This document shows, piece after piece, positions 44,706 through 53,289 of a stretch of 64,000 nt of DNA. The stretch is from JBCDJG01 sp038748065 (GTDB taxonomy: Bacteria > Pseudomonadota > Gammaproteobacteria > Pseudomonadales > Halieaceae), in contig JBCDJG010000013.1 of NCBI GenBank assembly GCA_038748065.1, positions 1-64,000 of the forward strand. The letters run 5' to 3'. Position 1 is the first letter of the stretch; each line of letters opens with the position of its first letter. A program made the translations under genes and the position numbers. The notes under the pieces were generated by a model. That model was not told the DNA's origin, ran no database searches, and worked only from the letters and a program-made list of their open reading frames with translations.

Positions 44706-46313
44706 ATGCATAGCGTATACGATGCGTTCACGAAGAACGCCATCGCTCATACAGGCCGTCCTTTTCTGCACATCCCGGCAGTGGCCACGAAGGCCTACTC
44801 GGGCGGCGCCATCGACCTTACCTATGGCGACGCCGCACAAGCCATCGATACCACCCTTTCACGCTACCAGGAAGCCGGCTACGGCAATGGCCACCGGGTT
44901 GCCGTGCTGCTGGAAAATCGTCGAGAGTTCTTCATTCATTGGTTCGCGCTCAACGCCCTTGGTGTCAGTATTGTTCCCGTTAACGGCGAGATGTCCGAGG
45001 ACGATGTCGCCTATATTCTCGGGCACAGCGAGGTTTGCCTGGCGGTTTCCGTGCATGAGAAATGTCAGCTACTGAAGGATGCAGCTGCCCACGCCGGGAT
45101 CGACCTGCCGGTCATTGAGCACTCGCTGAGCGCCCTACCCGCCGCTTGCTCATCACATGGCAATGAGGCGATAGGCCCGCACACAGAGGCTGCCATACTG
45201 TATACCTCAGGTAGCACCGGCAAACCGAAAGGCTGCGTGCTGAGCAACGAGTATTTTCTGCTTGGGGGTCAACGCTATATTAACCTGGGTGGGCTATGCA
45301 CATTGCAGCCCGGCATAGAGCGCCTGTTGACGCCGCTGCCGCTAGTTCACATGAATGCCATGGCCGCCTCTACTATGGCCATGGTTCTTTCGGGTGGATG
45401 CATCGTACAGCTGGATCGTTTTCATCCGACAAGCTGGTGGCAGACCGTCGTCGAATCCGGCGCGACTATCGTGCACTACCTCGGTGTTATGCCTGCGATG
45501 CTGCTGAATCTCGACACGTCCGCATTCGAATCCGATCATCGCGTGAAGTTCGGATTTGGTGCCGGTGTGAACCCGATACATCACGAGCGCTTTGAGCAGC
45601 GTTTCAATATTCCCTTGATCGAAGCTTGGGCGATGACTGAATCCGGCAATGCCAACTCCGTCGTCGCCAACCAGGAGCCCCGTCACGTGGGCACCTCGTG
45701 TTTCGGCAAACCGCCTGACGACATTGACGTCGTTCTTGTAGATGAACTGGGGCATGAGGTCCCCGAGGGGGAACAGGGCGAGCTGTTACTGCGTGCCAGG
45801 GGCGATGATCCGCGCAGGGGTTTCTTCAGCCGGTATCTGAAAAACGAAGAAGCAACCCGAGAGGCCTGGCAAGGGGGCTGGTTACACACCGGTGATGTGG
45901 TCCGCTTTGGGCAGGACGGCCAGCTACACTTTGTTGACCGTCGAAAGAACGTCATTCGCCGCAGTGGTGAAAACATTTCCGCGCTGGAGGTCGAGGCGAT
46001 AGCGTCCACACACGCGGCCATAGAACAGGTGGCGGTCGCGCCGGTTCCGGATGAGATCCGCGGTGACGAGGTCATGGCATGTATCGTGCCAAGACCGGGG
46101 CAGGCCAGCAATTTGGAAACCGCACAATCAGTTTTCAATCACTGCCGGGGGAGTCTCACGTATTTCAAATTGCCGGGCTACATCGCTTTTGTCGATGCCT
46201 TACCCCTGACCGCATCCAATAAGCCACGCCGGGACGAAATCAAAAAACTCTGCCGACGATTATTACAAGAGCATGCATGCTACGACCTGACAGCACAAAA
46301 AAGGAAGTCCTAG
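44706..46313 (+). CDS. ATP-dependent acyl-CoA ligase (CaiC-like)
   Basis: 535 residues. AMP-binding ILYTSGSTGKPKGCVLSNE, IEAWAMTESGNANSV, and GGWLHTGDVVRFGQDGQLHFVDRRKNVIRRSGENISALEVEAI are the class hallmarks; the family resembles crotonobetaine/carnitine-CoA and steroid/aromatic CoA ligases. ATG 44706 is used; a GTG at 44688 is possible. First gene of a six-gene run with thiolase-like, DUF35, SDR and Rieske subunits, so it likely activates the substrate acid as a CoA ester. Confidence 0.9.
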   Translation: MHSVYDAFTKNAIAHTGRPFLHIPAVATKAYSGGAIDLTYGDAAQAIDTTLSRYQEAGYGNGHRVAVLLENRREFFIHWFALNALGVSIVPVNGEMSEDDVAYILGHSEVCLAVSVHEKCQLLKDAAAHAGIDLPVIEHSLSALPAACSSHGNEAIGPHTEAAILYTSGSTGKPKGCVLSNEYFLLGGQRYINLGGLCTLQPGIERLLTPLPLVHMNAMAASTMAMVLSGGCIVQLDRFHPTSWWQTVVESGATIVHYLGVMPAMLLNLDTSAFESDHRVKFGFGAGVNPIHHERFEQRFNIPLIEAWAMTESGNANSVVANQEPRHVGTSCFGKPPDDIDVVLVDELGHEVPEGEQGELLLRARGDDPRRGFFSRYLKNEEATREAWQGGWLHTGDVVRFGQDGQLHFVDRRKNVIRRSGENISALEVEAIASTHAAIEQVAVAPVPDEIRGDEVMACIVPRPGQASNLETAQSVFNHCRGSLTYFKLPGYIAFVDALPLTASNKPRRDEIKKLCRRLLQEHACYDLTAQKRKS

Positions 46314-46326
46314 GGAACCGGCCTGG

Positions 46327-47526
46327 ATGACAGAGCTCACTCGCGCCAGACCCATGGATTATAGAGGTGTCGCCATCGTCGCCCCCTTCACCGTGCCCTA
46401 TAGCCGTTACAGCGAAAGGAGTGCGGCATGGTTCATTGGAACAGCGCTGCGCGGCATGCTGGATGAGACCGGCATCGGCAAAGAGGCGGTAGATGGCATG
46501 TCGGTATCCAGCTTCACACTGGCCCCGGATTCCGTGGTCTCGCTGAGCGAGCACTTCGGGATGACACCACGCTGGCTCGAACAGATTCCCTTCGGCGGCG
46601 CCTCTGGAGTGATATCACTGCGCCGCGCAGCACGCGCAATACAGGCCGGTGATGCCAACCTTATCGCAGCCATCGGTGCGGACACCTCACAGCCAGAGAG
46701 CTTCAAGGCTACGGCGGCCAACTTCAGCACGTTCAGCATGGACGCCGTTTATCCCTACGGCGCCGCAGGCCCCAACGCACCCTTCTCTCTTATCACGCAA
46801 CGCTACATGGATGCTTATGGCGCTACGCGGTCAGATTTCGGCCAGCTGTGTGTGTCCCAGCGTTACAACGCCAACCGCAACCCCAACGCGCTGCTCGGCC
46901 ATAAGCCACTGACGATCGAGCAGTACCTGGAAGCGCGCCAGATTGCCGGGCCGCTACACCTCTTCGACTGTGTTATGCCCTGCGCAGGGGCAGACGGCTT
47001 TCTGGTGACGCGCGTGGAGATAGCCGAGGAGCTTGGCCTGCCCTACATCGTCGTGCTCGCCGCCGACGAACTTCACAACGCATTCAGCGACGACCCCGTA
47101 CAGCTGCGCGGCGGCTGGGAGCGCTTCCGCGATGACCTGTATCAGAGCGCCGGCCTGACGCCGCAGGACATCGATGTTGTGCAAACCTATGACGATTACC
47201 CCGTGATCAGCATGCTGCAACTCGAGGGCCTGGGTTTCTGCCCGCCAGGTGCTGCTGCTGAATTTCTGCGCACTACAAGGCTCACCTTCGATGGCGGCGG
47301 CTTGCCTCACAATACCAATGGGGGTCAGTTATCGGTGGGCCAGGCAGGTTGCGGCTATCTTGGCGTAGTGGAAACGCTCACGCAGCTACTTGAGACAGCT
47401 GGCGAACGCCAGGTGCCCGGGGCAGCTATTGGGCTGGTCAGCGGCTACGGCATGGTGAACTACGATCGCGGTCTCTGCTCAGCCGCTGCAATTCTGGCAA
47501 AGCCCGGAGTGGGGGCAGCCACATGA
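46327..47526 (+). CDS. Thiolase-fold protein lacking the catalytic Cys (Ltp2/SCPx-like)
   Basis: 399 residues of thiolase fold. The position that carries the nucleophile Cys in true thiolases reads FGGASGVISLRRAARA, with no Cys. The C-terminal HxxG...GHP region is NTNGGQLSVGQAGCGYLG. Such proteins pair with a DUF35 partner; known examples are retro-aldolases (Ltp2) and BbsAB-type enzymes. It starts 13 bases after the ligase and its stop overlaps the DUF35 ATG. Reaction inferred: C-C bond cleavage or rearrangement of a CoA thioester. Confidence 0.85.
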   Translation: MTELTRARPMDYRGVAIVAPFTVPYSRYSERSAAWFIGTALRGMLDETGIGKEAVDGMSVSSFTLAPDSVVSLSEHFGMTPRWLEQIPFGGASGVISLRRAARAIQAGDANLIAAIGADTSQPESFKATAANFSTFSMDAVYPYGAAGPNAPFSLITQRYMDAYGATRSDFGQLCVSQRYNANRNPNALLGHKPLTIEQYLEARQIAGPLHLFDCVMPCAGADGFLVTRVEIAEELGLPYIVVLAADELHNAFSDDPVQLRGGWERFRDDLYQSAGLTPQDIDVVQTYDDYPVISMLQLEGLGFCPPGAAAEFLRTTRLTFDGGGLPHNTNGGQLSVGQAGCGYLGVVETLTQLLETAGERQVPGAAIGLVSGYGMVNYDRGLCSAAAILAKPGVGAAT

Positions 47527-47987
47527 ACAAGCAGATTCCTCCGAGCCGCGGAACAGCTCACGGCGCTGCATCGGCCGAAGGCTCTGCGGCCATTGCGCTT
47601 TCGCTGCAACGCTGCGCCGAGTGCGGCGCTTGGCAGTACCCCAGCCGAGAGCTGTGCAGCAACTGCCTCAGCGACAAGCTGCTTTGGCAGGCGGCGGACC
47701 CGCGCAGTATTTATCTGGCTGGAGTTCTTCTGCAGCACAGCCTTGAGGACTATTTTTTGCAGGATTTGCCCTGGCATATCGCTGCCGTTCGCCTGACGGG
47801 GGAACTGACGGCGATCAGCCACTGCGCAGGCACTGACATCGATCCAGGCACCGAGCTCTGGACCTTCTCGCACCCGGACCTGTCCGGTGCTGGCGTGCTG
47901 ATCTCGGTGCCAAGGTCGACTCCGATAGAAACGGCGGAGCAGCGCAGCGCCATCGTGCGAGAGATGGGTTTACTGGAGGATTCATAG
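47523..47987 (+). CDS. DUF35 Zn-ribbon/OB-fold protein
   Basis: 154 residues. Zn ribbon C31-x2-C34 and C45-x2-C48 at the N-terminus, then an OB-fold domain. This is the DUF35 partner seen with non-catalytic thiolases (for example ChsH2-Ltp2 and BbsA-BbsB). Its ATG overlaps the thiolase-like stop (ATGA), so the two are translated together and likely form a complex. The frame ends 3 bases before the SDR start. Confidence 0.88.
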   Translation: MNKQIPPSRGTAHGAASAEGSAAIALSLQRCAECGAWQYPSRELCSNCLSDKLLWQAADPRSIYLAGVLLQHSLEDYFLQDLPWHIAAVRLTGELTAISHCAGTDIDPGTELWTFSHPDLSGAGVLISVPRSTPIETAEQRSAIVREMGLLEDS

Positions 47988-47990
47988 GGT

Positions 47991-48731
47991 ATGGATGATA
48001 AGCTGGAAGATAGAACGGTGGTTGTCACCGGCGGCAGCACCGGTATTGGACGGCAGACCTGTCAGCGCCTGATCAGGGATGGCTTTTATGTTGTCAACGT
48101 CTCGCTCGAGCCCTCCAGCGTGGAAGATGCCAGGCTGACAGATTACATCGTTGACCTGTCCGATAATGACGCCACGGCGCGCGTGGCGAAAGAGATAGCG
48201 TCGGCTCACAGGGTCTCAGCATTGGTCCACAACGCGGGCGTGATTCGGCCCAGCCTGCTGGAGAGTGTCGAACTTGATGACCTGGACTATCTGAAGAATC
48301 TTCATCTCAGTGCCCCTATCCTGCTCACCCAGGCCTTCCTGCCCGCGATGAAGTCGCAGGGCTATGGCCGAATCGTGCTCATCAGTTCACGAGCTGCATT
48401 GGGGCTGGAAACCCGAACCTGCTATTCGGCGACGAAATCCGCGATGTTAGGCATGGTGCGCACCTGGGCCCTCGAACTCGGTCAGCACGGCATCACGGTT
48501 AACAGCGTTGCGCCTGGCCCAATTGCCAGCACCGAGATGTTTCACGACGTGGTGCCCAAGGGCAGCCCTCAGATGGAAAAGATGGCAGCAGGCGTGCCGG
48601 TGAAGCGCCTCGGCCAGCCCGAAGACGTAGCCAACGCCGTCGCGTTTTTCGTCTCTGCCGAGTCAAGCTTTGTCACCGGGCAAAACCTGCTGGTGTGCGG
48701 CGGAACCAGCCTGGGCTCGCTGCCACAGTGA
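47991..48731 (+). CDS. Short-chain dehydrogenase/reductase
   Basis: 246 residues. TGGSTGIGRQT cofactor motif, NAGVIRPSLL, and the catalytic YSATK (C-Y-S-A-T-K). GGAGGATTC lies just upstream of the ATG. It probably oxidises or reduces a hydroxyacyl-CoA or ring hydroxyl. In the ligase-thiolase-DUF35-SDR-Rieske operon; a 52-base gap separates it from the Rieske alpha subunit. Confidence 0.9.
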   Translation: MDDKLEDRTVVVTGGSTGIGRQTCQRLIRDGFYVVNVSLEPSSVEDARLTDYIVDLSDNDATARVAKEIASAHRVSALVHNAGVIRPSLLESVELDDLDYLKNLHLSAPILLTQAFLPAMKSQGYGRIVLISSRAALGLETRTCYSATKSAMLGMVRTWALELGQHGITVNSVAPGPIASTEMFHDVVPKGSPQMEKMAAGVPVKRLGQPEDVANAVAFFVSAESSFVTGQNLLVCGGTSLGSLPQ

Positions 48732-48783
48732 ACAGGCCCACGACGCCATCGCCAATCGAACGCAATCAAGAAGGAGCGGATTC

Positions 48784-50091
48784 ATGAGTTACACCAATGA
48801 AGAGCTGGGTGAACTGATAAAACCCACAAAACTGCACCGGAAGATTTATACCGACCCCGAGATTTTTGATCTGGAGATGGAGCGTATCTGGGGGCAATCC
48901 TGGATCTACATCGGCCACGAAAGCCAGGTCAAGGCGCCCGGAGACTACATCACACTGAACTACGGCAAGATGCCTGTGGTGATGGTGCGTGATAAGGAGA
49001 GCCGAGTACACGTGCTGCATAACCGATGCGGACACAAGGGCGCCAAGCTCGTAGATATGCCCTGCGGCTCCGTCAGCGCATTTCGCTGTTGCTATCACGG
49101 ATGGACCTACAAACTGGATGGCAAACTGACCACCGTGCCCCATCCAACAGGTTACGACGGCACGGGCTTTGACAAAAACGACCCTCAATACAGCATGGTT
49201 CCCGTGACCAGCGCAAGCCACCGCGGCTTCATTTTTGCAACCATGAATCCGAATCCCGTCGAACTGAAGACCTGGCTCGGCGGTGCTGGTGAAGTGCTCG
49301 ACAACCTCTGTGACAGGTCGCCTGAAGGCGAGGTTGAGGCGGCGGGCGGCGTGCTCAGGTACGAGCACGACTGCAACTGGAAGCTCTTCCTCGAAAACCT
49401 GAACGACACGATGCACCCGATGATCGTACACCGATCTGTCGTCGATTCAGCTTTGGAGTACATTAAGACTCTGCCCGACGATGCCGACGAAGCACGAGAA
49501 GAGGCACAGATCATTCCGCCCTTCGGCGCGTCCTACAAAAAGTTTGAAGAGACAGGGATCACGGGTTTCCCCTTTGGCCACCATTATGACGGCGGCAAAC
49601 AAAGCATCCACGCCGACTATTCTGTTGATCCTGAGTACGAGCAAGCCATGATCGCAGCCTACGGCATTGAGCGGACCCGGGAGATCTTCACCTTCAATAC
49701 TCATAACACGCTCTACTACCCCTCCATCACGATCAAATCGGCCATCCAGAACATCCGCGTGGTGCGGCCAATTGCCTACAACAAGACCATTATCGAAACC
49801 TGGTCGTTCCGCCTGAAAGGCGCACCGGAGTCGCTGCTGCAGCGTACCTTGCTCTATTCGCGACTGATTAACGCCAACGGCTCTATGGTCGGCCCCGATG
49901 ACCTCACTGCCTACGTTCGCGTTCAGGAAGGACTGCAGTCCTCAGGCAATGATTGGGTGGAGATTCACCGCAATTTTGGACAGGACGTGGATCAGGGCGA
50001 CCGGCTGACGAACACGGGCACCAGTGACCTCGATATGCGGACCCAGTACGCTGCCTGGAAGCAGTACATGACGACCGAGGTCCGCCTATGA
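48784..50091 (+). CDS. Rieske ring-hydroxylating dioxygenase alpha subunit
   Basis: 435 residues. Rieske ligands C82-x-H84 (RCGHKG) and C102-x2-H105 (RCCYHGW), 17 residues apart. Catalytic iron ligands in NDTMHPMIVH (D-x2-H-x4-H). Function: dioxygenation of an aromatic ring or carboxylic acid with O2. AAGGAGCGG precedes the ATG at 8 bases. The stop overlaps the beta-subunit start. It needs an external reductase; none is in the window apart from the fused one of the reductive dehalogenase. Confidence 0.93.
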   Translation: MSYTNEELGELIKPTKLHRKIYTDPEIFDLEMERIWGQSWIYIGHESQVKAPGDYITLNYGKMPVVMVRDKESRVHVLHNRCGHKGAKLVDMPCGSVSAFRCCYHGWTYKLDGKLTTVPHPTGYDGTGFDKNDPQYSMVPVTSASHRGFIFATMNPNPVELKTWLGGAGEVLDNLCDRSPEGEVEAAGGVLRYEHDCNWKLFLENLNDTMHPMIVHRSVVDSALEYIKTLPDDADEAREEAQIIPPFGASYKKFEETGITGFPFGHHYDGGKQSIHADYSVDPEYEQAMIAAYGIERTREIFTFNTHNTLYYPSITIKSAIQNIRVVRPIAYNKTIIETWSFRLKGAPESLLQRTLLYSRLINANGSMVGPDDLTAYVRVQEGLQSSGNDWVEIHRNFGQDVDQGDRLTNTGTSDLDMRTQYAAWKQYMTTEVRL

Positions 50092-50585
50092 GCATCGTAA
50101 TCAGAAGCGTGGAGGACCTTCGGGAAATTGAGGGCTTGCTCTACGAGGAAGCCTCCTGCCTTGATCGCGGCGACCTCGATGGCTGGATACAGCTCTACAC
50201 CGACGACGCGACCTACTGGATGCCCGTAAAGGAGGATCAGGAAGATCCGATCAACCACATCTCCCTGTTTTACGACAATCGGGTCATGATGGAAATCCGC
50301 CGCTTGAATTATACTCATCCGAGAGCGCCCTCGAAGGAGTACCGCGCTCGCTCATCCCATATCATTTCGAACATCAGGGTCACCGATAGGTGCCGCGAGG
50401 GCTGCGACCTGACGGTGACATCGAATTTCCACTGCCTGATGCACTATCACAATAAACAAACCATGTTTGGCGGCACCTACACTCACGATCTCGTTCGTAT
50501 TGACGATCAGCTAAAGATTCGGCACAAGAAGGTCGTGCTGATTAACTGTGATGCGCCACTGGGCACAATTATTATCTACCTTTAA
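50088..50585 (+). CDS. Rieske ring-hydroxylating dioxygenase beta subunit
   Basis: 165 residues of the NTF2-like beta-subunit fold. EIEGLLYEEASCLDRGDLDGWIQLYTDDATYWMPVK is the usual N-terminal signature, and VVLINCDAPLGTIIIYL ends it. It stabilises the alpha subunit. The ATG overlaps the alpha stop (ATGA), so translation is coupled. The next gene (receptor) starts after a 240-base gap with its own promoter region. Confidence 0.93.
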   Translation: MSIVIRSVEDLREIEGLLYEEASCLDRGDLDGWIQLYTDDATYWMPVKEDQEDPINHISLFYDNRVMMEIRRLNYTHPRAPSKEYRARSSHIISNIRVTDRCREGCDLTVTSNFHCLMHYHNKQTMFGGTYTHDLVRIDDQLKIRHKKVVLINCDAPLGTIIIYL

Positions 50586-50603
50586 GGATGGCTGGCGCGT
50601 GAT

Positions 50604-50622
50604 TTGTCCGCATCTGCTAAAT
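50604..50622 (-). promoter_or_regulatory. Regulon motif, copy 1 (TTAGCAGATGCGGACA)
   Basis: On the minus strand a 19-base stretch identical to copy 2 (57155-57173). It lies 204 bases before the TonB receptor start and just after the Rieske beta gene stop. One of three copies in this window; a likely regulator site. Confidence 0.7.
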
Positions 50623-50825
50623 CAGTCAAGCCACTGATGGGGTAATAATAGGGCTTCGATCACTCGACAAATCGATGACCCTGATATACAAAAATGTCGA
50701 GGGAATAGCCTGCAGCACGGACAGCATGCGGGCTTGAGCGCCCACGCCTTCCGTGCGGAGGTGCTCAAACCGCAAGAACATAAGGTCAACAACTTGCAAT
50801 TTCCATGAATGAGGGGGAATTATTC

Positions 50826-53228
50826 ATGTTCAAACCCAGCAAAATAGCTACTGCGGTAGCATTCGCCACCGGCCTCAGCGCAGCGGGCCAGGTCTCGGCC
50901 CAGGTACTTGAAGAAGTCATGGTTACCGCCAGCAAACGTACTCAAAGCATGCAGGATGTGGGCATATCGGTTTCCGCCTTCACCGGCGACCAGATGCGCG
51001 CTCTGGGCGTAACCAATACCGTTGAGATCACACAACAGATACCCAACTTGCAGGTGCTTACGTTCTCGCCGAACCTGACGTTTTTCAACATTCGCGGTGT
51101 CTCCCAGAACAACTTCACTGACAACCTCGAGGCGCCCGTAGCGGTCTATATCGATGACGTCTACATGGCGACCATGAACGGCGTTAACGCCCAGCTCTTC
51201 GATGTGGAGCGAGTCGAGGTGCTTCGGGGCCCACAGGGCACACTCTTCGGGCGAAACGCAACCGGCGGCGTTATTCACTACCTTACGGTGGGCGCTGATG
51301 AGGACGAACTGAACGGCTACATCGAGGGTACCGTCGGCGACTATGACCGACAGAGCATTGAGTTTGCCCTGGGCGGCGGCCTGACCGACGGCATCCGCGG
51401 TCGCATCGCGGGGCGCATCGCAGAGATGGACGGTTTCATCGAGTCTGAGCCCTTTCCGGAGGGTAACCCTCTTCCCCCTTCTGGCGTTGATATAGGCGGC
51501 GAGGATGGATGGACACTGCGCGGCGAGCTGCAGTTCGATTTTGGCGATACAGCGATGTTAACGCTGCAGGCAAGCCACACTGAGGATGATGCGGTCACCA
51601 CTGGCGCCTACAGCTTCCTGCCTTTCGCCGACAATTCCAACGCCTATATTCCACCAGAGTTTCAGCAGTTTACCAATGATGTGATTCTGGAAGGCGGAGC
51701 GCCTCCCGGCGGCCTGACTCTGGAGGAGTTCACCGCCGAAGTGTTCTTCTGCCAAAGCCAACTGGACTGCTTTGCTCCCGTAGACGAATCTGGCCGAACC
51801 ATTTTTGAAGGGGACTCTCCCGAACCCCATGAGCATTACTCAGACTATGCGGGCTTTATGGATCGGGAAACGGACAGCTATACGGCAAAGTTTGACTGGG
51901 AAGTGAACGACAGCATGGACTTTGTGTCCATCACCAACTACTTCGAACTGGACAAGTTTTATACCGAAGACGGTGACGGTATCCCGGTGCCCATTATTGA
52001 GTTCACCACCGTGTCCGACTTCACTCAGTTCTCTCAGGAAATTCGTTTGTCTGGCGAATCTAACAGCTTCCGCTGGGTCGCTGGCCTCTACTACCTGGAT
52101 ATGGAAACCAAGGCTGATGTCATCACCCGCGGTGCGCCAGTATCAGGCGTAGCTGTAGACCTGGGTTTTGATCCGGCCGAGCTAGGCGATCCGCAGGTCG
52201 CGCAGGAATACACTCTTGATTCCAGCAACTGGTCCGTTTTTGGCCAGGGAGAATGGGACTTTGCTGACGACTTTACCCTGATCCTGGGCCTACGCTGGTC
52301 AGAGGACGATAAGGAGATGGACTTCGTAACCTCCTTCCAGTCACTCTCGAACGACATCAATATCCCGGCTTTCGATCTACAGTCAGCCGCCTCTGCCGCG
52401 GGCAGCAGCAATGACGAGGTGGATTACAGCGACTGGGCCGGACGCCTGCAGCTGGACTGGCGCTTCAGCGACAACGCCATGGCCTACGCCTCCTACAACC
52501 GCGGCATCAAGGGTGGCAATTTCGCGCCCTCTGCTAACGTAGGGCTGGACAATATTCGCCACGACGAAGAAGTGCTCCACGCCTACGAGATCGGTGTAAA
52601 GAGTGAATTGGCCGATGGCAAGGTTCGCCTGAACGGCGCCATCTTTTACTACGACTACGATGACTACCAGGCATTCACCTTCTCTGACGCAACGCCCAGC
52701 ATTGCCAACGCAGACGCCCAGAACATCGGTGGCGAGATCGAACTGACCTGGACGCCCACGGTCAACTGGGACATTATCGCCGGCTTCGCCTACATGGACT
52801 CCGAGGTCGACGGCGTACAAACCCCGCAGCAGCAGGTCACGCCCGTCGGCTTCGAGGTGGACTGGCCCATCGACTTCCTGGATGGTGTCGAGCTCCCGAA
52901 TACGCCAAGCTACAGCGTTAACTACCTGGTTCGGTATAACTTCGATGCATTGGCGGGCAACATCGCGTTGCAGGTGGACGGCGTGTACTACGACGACCAG
53001 TTCCTGGAGGTATCCAACGCGGGCGGCACCTCGCAAGAGGCCTATGGCGTGCACAATGCTCGACTGACCTGGGAAAGTCAGGAGCGCGCCGTACGCGTGG
53101 CTGGTTGGGTGAAGAACCTGGCCGACGAGGAATACAAGATCTACTCGCTCGATCTGGGTATCCTTGGCGCTACCGTGACCTACGCGCCACCCCGCATGTA
53201 TGGCCTGACAGCGTCTTACCATTTCTAG
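50826..53228 (+). CDS. TonB-dependent receptor
   Basis: 800 residues from ATG 50826 (MFKPSKIATAV), with GAGGGGG 8 bases upstream. Signal peptide through GQVSAQ, TonB box LEEVMVTASKRTQSMQDVG, plug motif VERVEVLRGPQGTLFGRNATGG, barrel ending in a terminal Phe (TASYHF). Its promoter holds a copy of the 16-base motif. It is followed by a terminator and then the arylsulfatase, so it may import a sulfated aromatic or lipid compound. Confidence 0.94.
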   Translation: MFKPSKIATAVAFATGLSAAGQVSAQVLEEVMVTASKRTQSMQDVGISVSAFTGDQMRALGVTNTVEITQQIPNLQVLTFSPNLTFFNIRGVSQNNFTDNLEAPVAVYIDDVYMATMNGVNAQLFDVERVEVLRGPQGTLFGRNATGGVIHYLTVGADEDELNGYIEGTVGDYDRQSIEFALGGGLTDGIRGRIAGRIAEMDGFIESEPFPEGNPLPPSGVDIGGEDGWTLRGELQFDFGDTAMLTLQASHTEDDAVTTGAYSFLPFADNSNAYIPPEFQQFTNDVILEGGAPPGGLTLEEFTAEVFFCQSQLDCFAPVDESGRTIFEGDSPEPHEHYSDYAGFMDRETDSYTAKFDWEVNDSMDFVSITNYFELDKFYTEDGDGIPVPIIEFTTVSDFTQFSQEIRLSGESNSFRWVAGLYYLDMETKADVITRGAPVSGVAVDLGFDPAELGDPQVAQEYTLDSSNWSVFGQGEWDFADDFTLILGLRWSEDDKEMDFVTSFQSLSNDINIPAFDLQSAASAAGSSNDEVDYSDWAGRLQLDWRFSDNAMAYASYNRGIKGGNFAPSANVGLDNIRHDEEVLHAYEIGVKSELADGKVRLNGAIFYYDYDDYQAFTFSDATPSIANADAQNIGGEIELTWTPTVNWDIIAGFAYMDSEVDGVQTPQQQVTPVGFEVDWPIDFLDGVELPNTPSYSVNYLVRYNFDALAGNIALQVDGVYYDDQFLEVSNAGGTSQEAYGVHNARLTWESQERAVRVAGWVKNLADEEYKIYSLDLGILGATVTYAPPRMYGLTASYHF

Positions 53229-53250
53229 GTGAGGCTTAGGGCTAGACCCG

Positions 53251-53278
53251 GCCGCCGCATCTGCGGCGGCTTTTTTTT
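53251..53278 (+). terminator. Strong intrinsic terminator
   Basis: GCCGCCGC, loop ATCT, GCGGCGGC, then eight T. It ends the TonB receptor transcript. The arylsulfatase start (53290) is 11 bases downstream, so it either relies on read-through or has a promoter inside the hairpin region. Confidence 0.9.
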
Positions 53279-53289
53279 GGAGGCTTGAA

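Noticed and set aside
53251..53278. Regulon motif because of CCGCATCTGC inside the hairpin
   Set aside because: The match arises from the GC-rich terminator stem and loop; the flanks do not match.
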